In this document: positions 1 to 5,319 of the stretch, piece by piece | Position numbering within the stretch: the first letter of the stretch is position 1 | How the letters are laid out: each line of letters begins with the position of its first letter | Assembly (NCBI GenBank): GCA_021808205.1 | Contig: JAKBCD010000178.1 | Location: forward strand, 1 to 5,319 | DNA from: Pseudomonadota bacterium | Lineage (GTDB): Bacteria > Pseudomonadota > Alphaproteobacteria > Acetobacterales > Acetobacteraceae | DNA: 5,319 nucleotides | Reading direction: 5' to 3' | Position numbers and translations under genes: made by a program | The notes under the pieces: model-generated | The model's database searches: none | Told to the model about the DNA's origin: nothing | What the model saw: the letters and a program-made list of their open reading frames with translations, nothing else

Positions 1-681
1 CCGATCTCTGGAAAGCACGGCACCGCCCAGCACGCGACCCTGGCCATCCATATGCTTGGTGGCGGAATAAACCACCACATCGGCACCCAGCTCCAGCGGC
101 TTCTGCAAAAGCGGGGTGGCGAAAACATTATCCACCACGACGATCGCCCCGGCCGCATGGGCAAGGTCGGAAACCGCGCGCAAATCCACAATATCCAGCA
201 TCGGGTTGGAAGGGCTTTCCAGCAGAACAAGCGCGGTGGGCTGGCTCAGCGCCGCCGTCCAGGCGTCCATGTCCGCGCCATCCACAAACACGCTCTGGAT
301 ACCGTATTGCGGCAGCAGGGTGGAGATAATCCAGTGGCAGGAGCCGAACAAAGCGCGCGACGCAACCACGCGGCTGCCCGCCTTCAACCCGCACATCACC
401 GCCGCGTGCACCGCCGCCATGCCGGTGGCCGTGGCGCGGCAGGCCTCCGCGCCTTCAATCTTCGCCAGCCGCGCTTCCAGCATGGAAACGGTGGGGTTGG
501 CAAAACGGGAATATTGAAAATGCTCGACCTGGTTGGCGAACACGGCCTCGGCCATGTCGGCGCTCTCATAGGTAAAGCCGGAGGTCAGGAAGAGGGCTTC
601 GCCATTTTCATCCATGTTGGAGCGGATGCGCCCGGCATGGATCAGGTCGGTTGCGAGGCGGGTTTTCGGCGTTTCGGACAT
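1..681 (-). CDS. metZ: O-succinylhomoserine sulfhydrylase (MetZ), N-terminal part, cut by the window edge
   Basis: This is a PLP-dependent enzyme of the Cys/Met metabolism family. MetZ converts O-succinylhomoserine plus sulfide to homocysteine in the cytoplasm, the direct-sulfhydrylation route to methionine. The visible 227 residues start MSETPKTRLATDLIHAGR and contain the YSRFANPT block (57-64, cofactor phosphate contacts), TGMAA (86-90), LESPSNP (154-160), the PLP-ring aspartate D184 in VVVDNVF, and the Schiff-base lysine K209 in YSATKHMDGQGR. The HMDGQGR form following the lysine is typical of MetZ rather than cystathionine gamma-synthase. Family members are about 390-400 residues, so roughly 40% is missing to the left. 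The ATG at 681-679 is chosen because no ATG, GTG or TTG lies in frame between it and an upstream TAA. A weak AGATAGG (698-692) sits 10 bases before it. The leader carries a SAM-II-like element, which fits methionine biosynthesis. O-acetylhomoserine sulfhydrylase is the main alternative. Confidence 0.93.
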   Translation of the reverse strand, partial: MSETPKTRLATDLIHAGRIRSNMDENGEALFLTSGFTYESADMAEAVFANQVEHFQYSRFANPTVSMLEARLAKIEGAEACRATATGMAAVHAAVMCGLKAGSRVVASRALFGSCHWIISTLLPQYGIQSVFVDGADMDAWTAALSQPTALVLLESPSNPMLDIVDLRAVSDLAHAAGAIVVVDNVFATPLLQKPLELGADVVVYSATKHMDGQGRVLGGAVLSRDR

Positions 682-702
682 TGTTGCGTGGCCTATCTTT
701 GC

Positions 703-724
703 AAAAATCGCCGTCCGGCCACGG
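703..724 (-). terminator. terminator-like hairpin in the metZ leader
   Basis: On the minus strand CCGT (724-721) pairs with ACGG (714-711) around a GGCCGG loop, and a run of five T follows at 707-703, two to three bases beyond the stem. A 4-bp stem is short for an intrinsic terminator, so this is tentative. It is listed because it lies between the riboswitch candidate and the metZ start, and because its loop and 3' arm are complementary to the aptamer loop. It could instead be chance pairing in GC-rich sequence. Confidence 0.3.
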
Positions 725-749
725 GAAACCAGGGGGCTTGCGCGCCCAA

Positions 750-839
750 AGCCTCTTTAGCGCGTTTATTTTGCACCTTCCCTGCAAGAAAAACCTGAAA
801 GGAAGCCTCGCCGCAATCCGGCCGGACAAATCACGAGGT
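750..839 (-). promoter_or_regulatory. SAM-II-type riboswitch (metA motif) candidate upstream of metZ
   Basis: SAM-II aptamers bind S-adenosylmethionine and repress methionine genes in alphaproteobacteria. On the minus strand the order of elements matches that class. P1 5' arm CCTCG (838-834) is followed by TGATTTG (833-827), a CCGGCCGGATTGCGG loop, and P1 3' arm CGAGG (810-806). After a linker, CGCG (764-761) can pair with TGCG (815-812) to form the P2 pseudoknot. It runs directly into the conserved GCTAAAGAGG (761-752), sharing its first G. The conserved GATTTG, the TTGC before the P1 3' arm and the GCTAAA are the diagnostic parts, and a U-G pair can extend P1. The linker between P1 and P2 is 41 bases (805-765), far longer than in compact members, and holds a possible CTTCC/GGAAG stem. 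Position before metZ strongly supports the call. No covariance search was possible. Confidence 0.8.
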
Positions 840-845
840 AAAACG

Positions 846-874
846 CACCTACGCCCCGTGGCTTGCGTGGTCAA
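846..874 (-). promoter_or_regulatory. candidate sigma-70-type promoter for metZ
   Basis: On the minus strand TTGACC (874-869) matches five of six bases of the -35 consensus. After a 17-base spacer comes TAGGTG (851-846), a poor -10 box. A start about seven bases downstream would be near 839, directly at the first base of the SAM-II-like P1 stem, which is where such compact leaders often begin. The good -35 box and this placement support it; the weak -10 box counts against it. Confidence 0.4.
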
Positions 875-891
875 TCCTGCCGGACTATGTA
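863..891 (+). promoter_or_regulatory. candidate promoter for tRNA-Gly
   Basis: TTGCGT (863-868) and TATGTA (886-891) are separated by exactly 17 bases. Transcription would begin near 898, giving a leader of about five bases before the mature tRNA at 903. The stretch between -10 box and start is very GC-rich (CGCCGCACGG), as in stable-RNA promoters under stringent control. Each hexamer matches consensus at only three of six positions, so spacing and placement carry most of the weight. Confidence 0.5.
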
Positions 892-902
892 CGCCGCACG
901 GT

Positions 903-976
903 GCGGGTATGATGTAATGGTAGCCTGCTAGCTTCCCAAGCTCGACGCGCGGGTTCGATTCCCGCTACCCGCTCCA
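903..976 (+). tRNA. tRNA-Gly (anticodon CCC)
   Basis: The gene folds as a 74-base tRNA that reads GGG glycine codons. Acceptor stem GCGGGTA (903-909) pairs perfectly with TACCCGC (966-972), followed by discriminator T973 and encoded CCA (974-976). The T arm is GCGGG (949-953), loop TTCGATT, and CCCGC (961-965). The anticodon loop TTCCCAA (933-939) puts CCC at 935-937 and has the usual T at position 33. The D loop AATGGTA carries the conserved GG. The anticodon stem CTAGC/GCTCG has one T-C mismatch (929/943). The D stem ATGT/GCCT also has a T-C mismatch (913/925) plus a T-G wobble (915/923). The acceptor and T arms and the encoded CCA make a functional gene likely despite this. The gene lies on the strand opposite both flanking genes, and no separate terminator is visible after it. 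Confidence 0.93.
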
Positions 977-983
977 ATTTCCT

Positions 984-3371
984 TCATTTCCACGGCTCTT
1001 CTGGCCAGTCATGCTTCGGATAACGCCCGCGCATGTCGCGTCTGGCATCCGCCCAACCGCCGCGCCAGAACCCCGCCAGGTCCGCCGTGATGGCGATGGG
1101 CCTCTGCGCCGGAGAGAGCAGCCCCAGTTGCAGCTTGATTTTGCCACCGGCTAAAACGGGCGTGGCATCCGTGCCGTAGAACACATGCGCCCGGGCGGAA
1201 GCCACCGGCACCGGGCCTGAATAATCAATCCGCACCCGCCCGCCTTTCAGGTTCAGCTCGGCAGGCAAGTCCCTGTCCAGCCGCGCGGCTTGTTCATGCG
1301 TTAGCTGGGCGCGGAGAAGCTGGTACATGTCCAGGCTTTTCGCCTCGCGCAGATTGGTCATGCCCGCGAGATAGGGCGCTAACCAAACCTGTACGCTGGC
1401 CGCCAAAGCGGCGCGGGAGAGATCAGGGTAGGTTTCGTCCACACCGCGCATCACCGCCACGCGGGCGGAAAAACTTTCCGCGGCTTCAGTCCAGTCCAGT
1501 TGTTCCAGCCTTGTGGAAAGCGCCTGCGCCAAAGCCGCCTGGATTTCCTCAGGGTTGGGTGCCGCCGCGCGGTCACGCAGCACCAGATTGCCCAGTCGCA
1601 TACGTTCGCGGATGGAGACAGCACCGTTCACAGGGTCAAACCCCGTCTCGCGGGTGGTTTTGCAGCGCGCTTGCAGAAAATCCGGCAGGGCCTCGACATC
1701 CAGCGGCGCGGCAAGCCGAATTTTGGAGCCTTTGCCATCCAACGCCGCCACGGCGATAAGCCGCGCCCGCGCCAGCGGGTCTGAAGCTGGAAGATTGCCG
1801 GAGCCACCACCGGCCAATCGGTAAGACCCTGCCTCGCCGCGCGACTGGCCGATCCGGTCCGGGAATCCCGCCGCCACGATGGGGCCGGGGGTGCCGAACC
1901 CAGGCACGGCCCCAACCCCCAGCCGGTTGCGGTAGAGTTTGGCGGCGTGGCGTACACGGGAGAGAATGGCCCTGTCCCCTTCCCCGCGCCCGGCGAGAGC
2001 TTCCAGGCGCAGAACCAAATCCGCCGAGGCGGTTTGGGGCAGAAAATCCCGCTCTTCCAGAATCGCGGCGATGTCAGCTGCCAAGGCGCGGGTGGGTTTG
2101 TCGGGTGCGGCCAGCATCATCGCGGCCAAGCGCGGCTCGGCGCGCAGCCGCGCCATCTCCCGGCCGAGCAGGGTGATCTTGCCCGTCTCATCCAGCGCGC
2201 CCAGGCTGGTGAGCAGCGCGATGGCGGCTTTCAGTGCCCCTTCGGGTGGCGCGTCCGCAAAAGGCAGATCCACCGGTGCTTCGCCCCAGGCGGCGCAGAC
2301 CAAAGCGAGGCCGGACAGCTCGGCGGCGAAAATCTCCGGCCGGTCGAAGGGAGGCAGCCCACGGTTCAGCGCTTCGCTCCACAACCTTATCGCCACGCCC
2401 GGCCCCAGCCGCCCGGCGCGCCCGGCGCGCTGCGTGGCGGCAGCGCGGGAGATGCGCTGGGTGGTCAGGCGGGTGAGGCCGGAATTTGTGTCCAGCACCG
2501 GGGCGCGGCGGTAGCCGCCATCAATCACGATCCGTACCCCCGGCACGGTGAGCGAGGTTTCCGCAATGGAGGTGGAGAGCACCACCCGGCGCTCGGCATG
2601 TTCACGCAAGGCTTTGTCCTGCGCCTCGCGGGAAAGGTCGCCATGCAACGGCAGCACCAAAGCCGGGCAGCGTTCCAGCGCCTGCTCGGTGCGGCGGATT
2701 TCGGTCATGCCGGGGAGAAACACCAGAATATCGCCCGGGTGTTCAACCAGCGCCTCGCGCACCGCCTTCGCCGCCGCCTCCGGCAAATCACGCGGGGACA
2801 TAAGGTCGCGTTTCGCGTGCTTCACCTCCACCGGGAACATCTTGCCCTCGCTGGTGACGATGGGCGCTTCCAGCAAGCCAGCGAATTTCTCCGCCTCGGC
2901 GGTGGCGGACATGACAAGGATCCGTAGCTCCGGCCGCAGGCTGCGTTGCAAATCCCGCACCAGGGCCAAAGCGAGGTCCGCTTCCAGGCTGCGCTCATGG
3001 ATTTCGTCGAATATCACCAGGGAAACGCTGGAGAGTCCGGGATCGGAAAGCAGGCGGGAGGTGAGCAGCCCCTCGGTGATAACTTCTATCTGCGTATTCG
3101 GTCCCACCGCAGTTTCCAGCCGGGTGCGGAAGCCCACACGCTCGCCCGCAACCTCGCCCAGAAGCTCGGCCATGCGCATCGTCGCGGCACGGGCGGCTAG
3201 GCGGCGCGGCTCCAGCAGCAGAATCTTGCCCAACCCCGCCTCAAGGGTTGCCAACGGCACCAATGTGGTTTTGCCCGCACCCGGCGGGGCCACCAGCACG
3301 GCGTTGCCGCCCTCTGGCTTCAAGGTGCGCAGTAATTCTGGCAGGGCTTCGGTAACAGGAAGATCAATCAT
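984..3371 (-). CDS. hrpB: ATP-dependent helicase HrpB (DEAH-box family)
   Basis: This is a cytoplasmic superfamily 2 DEAH helicase, related to HrpA, whose cellular role is poorly defined. The 795-residue protein has Walker A GAGKTT (31-36), LEPRRLAARAA motif Ia (about 53-63), Walker B DEIH (122-125) followed by ERS, SAT motif III (155-157), ILVFLPG (215-221), TSIAETSLTVPG (267-278) and QRAGRAGR motif VI (314-321). All expected catalytic residues are present. The HrpB-specific C-terminal region ends with LLSPAQRPIAITADLAGFW and RYPKHDWP, so the gene is full length. An ATG eleven codons upstream (3404) would give 806 residues. I prefer 3371 because MIDLPVTEALPELL aligns with the usual HrpB N terminus (xxLPVxxxLPELL) and an AGGG lies six bases before that ATG. 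The stop is seven bases from the 3' end of the convergent tRNA-Gly gene, with no terminator between. The gene is divergent from the downstream DsbD-like gene. Confidence 0.95.
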   Translation of the reverse strand: MIDLPVTEALPELLRTLKPEGGNAVLVAPPGAGKTTLVPLATLEAGLGKILLLEPRRLAARAATMRMAELLGEVAGERVGFRTRLETAVGPNTQIEVITEGLLTSRLLSDPGLSSVSLVIFDEIHERSLEADLALALVRDLQRSLRPELRILVMSATAEAEKFAGLLEAPIVTSEGKMFPVEVKHAKRDLMSPRDLPEAAAKAVREALVEHPGDILVFLPGMTEIRRTEQALERCPALVLPLHGDLSREAQDKALREHAERRVVLSTSIAETSLTVPGVRIVIDGGYRRAPVLDTNSGLTRLTTQRISRAAATQRAGRAGRLGPGVAIRLWSEALNRGLPPFDRPEIFAAELSGLALVCAAWGEAPVDLPFADAPPEGALKAAIALLTSLGALDETGKITLLGREMARLRAEPRLAAMMLAAPDKPTRALAADIAAILEERDFLPQTASADLVLRLEALAGRGEGDRAILSRVRHAAKLYRNRLGVGAVPGFGTPGPIVAAGFPDRIGQSRGEAGSYRLAGGGSGNLPASDPLARARLIAVAALDGKGSKIRLAAPLDVEALPDFLQARCKTTRETGFDPVNGAVSIRERMRLGNLVLRDRAAAPNPEEIQAALAQALSTRLEQLDWTEAAESFSARVAVMRGVDETYPDLSRAALAASVQVWLAPYLAGMTNLREAKSLDMYQLLRAQLTHEQAARLDRDLPAELNLKGGRVRIDYSGPVPVASARAHVFYGTDATPVLAGGKIKLQLGLLSPAQRPIAITADLAGFWRGGWADARRDMRGRYPKHDWPEEPWK

Positions 3372-3419
3372 GCCGCGCCCTGGTATCAGAGCCGCCGCTT
3401 TCATGCGATATTTCAGCCA

Positions 3420-5309
3420 ATGCGGTTTCTGTTCCTGTGCTTTCTGCTGCTCCTCCCCCGGCTAGCATTGGCCGCCGCCAGCGCACCCTTCACCTCACCG
3501 CAGGATGAGGTGTGGCTGATCTCGGCCACCAACCAAGCGCAGAATGGCATTGTGACACTGGCCCTGGACTTCAGCCTCAAGCCCGGCTGGCATATTTATT
3601 GGAAAAACCCTGGCGATGCCGGGCTGCCACCGCAGGTTATGGCGGCACCCCCAGTTACGCTTGGCGCCATCTCCTTCCCGCCGCCGGTGTTTTTCTCCCA
3701 AGGCGGCGTGGGGGCTTACGTGCTCTCCGGCCATGTGATTCTGCCTTTCACCGCCGCTGGGGTTAGCGGTAAGCACCTAGCGGTGCAGGCGCGCTGGCTG
3801 GTCTGTTCCGATATCTGCATCCCCGAGCAAGCGGCCTTCACCTTGACCCTGAACGGTGGGGCCTCGGCCGAGGCCGGGCTGTTTCCCAACGCACCTTCCA
3901 TTGTGCCCTCGCCCTACCCGGCGCATTTCTCGCCGGATGGCGCGCTCAGCTTGGCAGGAGTGACTGCCGCCCAGGTGAAATCCGCCCGGTTTTTTCCTGA
4001 GTCCGCCAATGTGCTGGTAAACGACGCGAAGCAGCCGCTCTCCTTCAACGCGGATGGGTTGCGACTGCAATTACCTCTAACCGGCCCGGCACGCGCTTCG
4101 CTCTCCGGCGTGCTGGAACTGACCGACCCAAGCGGCCAAATGCTGGCGCTGGCGCTGAGCGCCACCCTGGCACCACCAGCCACCCACGCACCCTGGTGGC
4201 TGTTGGCGTTGGCGGGCGGGCTGATTCTGAACCTGATGCCCTGCGTGTTTCCGGTGCTGGCGATGAAGGCCGTGGCCTTCGCCCGGTTGAGCGGCGCGGC
4301 GCATGGACATATTCGGCGCGAGGCGCTGGGCTATACGGCGGGCGTACTGGTTTGCATGGCGGCCCTGGGCGGCGTGCTGCTGGGCGTGCGGGCGGCTGGA
4401 GGAACAGCGTTCTGGGGCTTCCAGTTCCAATCGCCAATTTTTGTGGCGCTGGCGGGCTGGGTGATTCTCGCGGCGGGGCTGAGCCTCGCCGGGTTGTTTC
4501 ATCTCTCGATGCCGGGTTTTCTGGGCAGGGTTCCAGCCCAGCACAGCTTTTTTACGGGGCTGCTGGCGGTTCTGGTGGCAACACCCTGCACAGCGCCGTT
4601 CATGGGGGCGGCTATCGCCGCGGCGCTGGCCTTACCGCCTCTACCGGCGATGGGGTTGTTCCTGGCGCTGGGGCTGGGGCTGGCTTTGCCCATACTGACT
4701 CTGGCCTTCGTGCCGCAACTGGCGGCCTCCCTGCCCCGGCCGGGGCGCTGGATGGCAATCGTGCAGAAGCTTCTGGCCATCCCGATGTTCGCCACCTTCG
4801 TCTGGCTGGCCTGGGTGCTGTTCCGGCAGGCAGGCGCGCCCGGTCTGGCGCTGCTGCTGCTGGGCGCTGCCGCGCTTGGGCTGACCTTGCCGCGCCGTCC
4901 CGGTTTCGCGGTGCTGGTTTTGGTGCTGCTGCCGTCTTTCCACTCCGCACCCGCTGGCGCTGCCCTCACTCTGCCCGGCGCGCAACCTTATAGCGCGGCA
5001 ACTCTTGCCTCCCTGCGTGCCGCCGGGCGGCCGGTATTTATCGACCTCACCGCCGCCTGGTGCATCACCTGCCAGGTCAATGAACGCTCAACCCTGACGG
5101 CGACACCGGTGCAAACGCTGTTCAAGAGCAAGAACGTGGCGGTTTTGGTGGGCGATTGGACAAACCGTAACCCCGCCATCACAGAATTTCTGGCCGCCAA
5201 CCACCGCGCCGGGGTGCCACTTTATGTCTACTACCCACCCGACGGTGATGCTGAAATTCTGCCGCAAATTTTAACGCCAGGAGTCGTTGAAAACGCGCTT
5301 TCCGGTTAA
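3420..5309 (+). CDS. dsbD: DsbD/ScsB-family membrane thiol:disulfide reductase, full length
   Basis: An inner-membrane protein of 629 residues that should pass electrons from cytoplasmic thioredoxin to periplasmic partners. A signal peptide (1 to about 18-22, ending LALAAASA) leads to a periplasmic N-terminal domain with WLVCSDICIP, giving pair C129/C133. About eight hydrophobic segments follow between 257 and 507, with LNLMPCVFPVLAMKAVAF and VATPCTAPFMG carrying the transmembrane pair C275/C390. The periplasmic thioredoxin-like C-terminal domain has AAWCITCQ (C548/C551) and a GVP turn with the probable cis-proline P600. All three cysteine pairs of the relay are thus present. The CxxxC spacing in the first domain resembles ScsB-type proteins; E. 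coli DsbD has a longer spacing there. The exact periplasmic substrate cannot be told. The ATG at 3420 is needed for the signal peptide, yet there is no clear Shine-Dalgarno sequence before it, so initiation may be weak or nearly leaderless. The start lies 48 bases from the divergent hrpB start. Confidence 0.92.
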   Translation: MRFLFLCFLLLLPRLALAAASAPFTSPQDEVWLISATNQAQNGIVTLALDFSLKPGWHIYWKNPGDAGLPPQVMAAPPVTLGAISFPPPVFFSQGGVGAYVLSGHVILPFTAAGVSGKHLAVQARWLVCSDICIPEQAAFTLTLNGGASAEAGLFPNAPSIVPSPYPAHFSPDGALSLAGVTAAQVKSARFFPESANVLVNDAKQPLSFNADGLRLQLPLTGPARASLSGVLELTDPSGQMLALALSATLAPPATHAPWWLLALAGGLILNLMPCVFPVLAMKAVAFARLSGAAHGHIRREALGYTAGVLVCMAALGGVLLGVRAAGGTAFWGFQFQSPIFVALAGWVILAAGLSLAGLFHLSMPGFLGRVPAQHSFFTGLLAVLVATPCTAPFMGAAIAAALALPPLPAMGLFLALGLGLALPILTLAFVPQLAASLPRPGRWMAIVQKLLAIPMFATFVWLAWVLFRQAGAPGLALLLLGAAALGLTLPRRPGFAVLVLVLLPSFHSAPAGAALTLPGAQPYSAATLASLRAAGRPVFIDLTAAWCITCQVNERSTLTATPVQTLFKSKNVAVLVGDWTNRNPAITEFLAANHRAGVPLYVYYPPDGDAEILPQILTPGVVENALSG

Positions 5310-5319
5310 AACGCCATCA

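Larger units (their letters stand above)
682..902. other. 221-base intergenic regulatory region between metZ and tRNA-Gly
   Basis: No credible coding sequence lies here. Reading toward metZ on the minus strand it holds a candidate promoter, the SAM-II-like aptamer, a GGCTT/AAGCC stem (753-749 with 739-735) without a T tract, the terminator-like hairpin, and a weak ribosome binding site. On the plus strand its right end holds the candidate tRNA promoter. Nearly all of it is accounted for by these elements. Confidence 0.75.

Noticed and set aside
735..753. GGCTT/AAGCC hairpin in the metZ leader as a terminator
   Set aside because: The stem has only five pairs with a nine-base loop and is followed by C-rich sequence, not a T tract, so it lacks the second half of an intrinsic terminator.
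52..798. 248-codon open frame on the plus strand over metZ and its leader
   Set aside because: It lies antisense to the clearly conserved MetZ frame, its translation is low-complexity and Arg/His/Gly-rich, and it resembles no family. It is a GC-rich shadow frame.
903..976. tRNA gene as an integration site for a mobile element
   Set aside because: No integrase gene, no direct repeat of the tRNA 3' end, and only housekeeping genes are visible nearby.
2412..2429. Tandem 9-base repeat CCCGGCGCG
   Set aside because: It encodes the repeated Arg-Ala-Gly of helicase motif VI (QRAGRAGR) and is explained by protein conservation.
1947..2927. 326-codon open frame on the plus strand antisense to hrpB, and a 305-codon frame at 2548-3465
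   Set aside because: Both mirror hrpB codon bias, with no domain motifs and Ser/Arg- or Gln/Gly-rich composition. The minus-strand frame has all helicase motifs in order.
3384..3389. TATCAG preceded by TGG as an extended -10 promoter for the DsbD-like gene
   Set aside because: It matches the -10 consensus at only four positions and has no recognisable -35 box at 16-18 bases upstream.
4196..4993. 265-codon open frame in another plus-strand frame within the DsbD-like gene
   Set aside because: Its composition is Gly/Ala/Arg-rich without motifs, while the overlapping frame has the conserved cysteine motifs and membrane segments.

Overview
The window reads as a GC-rich alphaproteobacterial chromosome segment. 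The clues are a MetZ-type sulfhydrylase behind a SAM-II-like leader, strong G/C preference at third codon positions, and an ordinary housekeeping gene set. Acetobacteraceae or a relative is a guess from overall protein character, not something the sequence proves.

Layout from left to right. Positions 1-681 (minus strand) hold the N-terminal 227 residues of O-succinylhomoserine sulfhydrylase, MetZ; its 3' end lies beyond the left edge. Positions 682-902 are non-coding but not empty. On the minus strand they carry a SAM-II-type riboswitch candidate (about 750-839), a terminator-like hairpin between it and the metZ start, and a candidate metZ promoter whose predicted start site lies at the edge of the aptamer. 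On the plus strand they carry a candidate tRNA promoter whose -35 box abuts the metZ -35 box. A tRNA-Gly(CCC) gene with encoded CCA follows at 903-976 (plus). Seven bases later comes the stop codon of hrpB, a complete minus-strand DEAH-box helicase gene (984-3371). Divergent from it, after only 48 bases, is a complete plus-strand gene for a DsbD/ScsB-family transmembrane disulfide reductase (3420-5309). The last ten bases hold nothing recognisable.

The genes do not form one pathway. metZ makes homocysteine for methionine and thus SAM synthesis, so a SAM-sensing leader makes biochemical sense as feedback control. HrpB is a helicase of poorly defined role. The DsbD-like protein carries reducing power from the cytoplasm to the periplasm. 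I see no mobile elements, CRISPR arrays, phage genes or evident novel multi-gene system. The most interesting part is the metZ leader, with its long linker inside the aptamer and an 8-base complementarity between the aptamer loop and a downstream hairpin.
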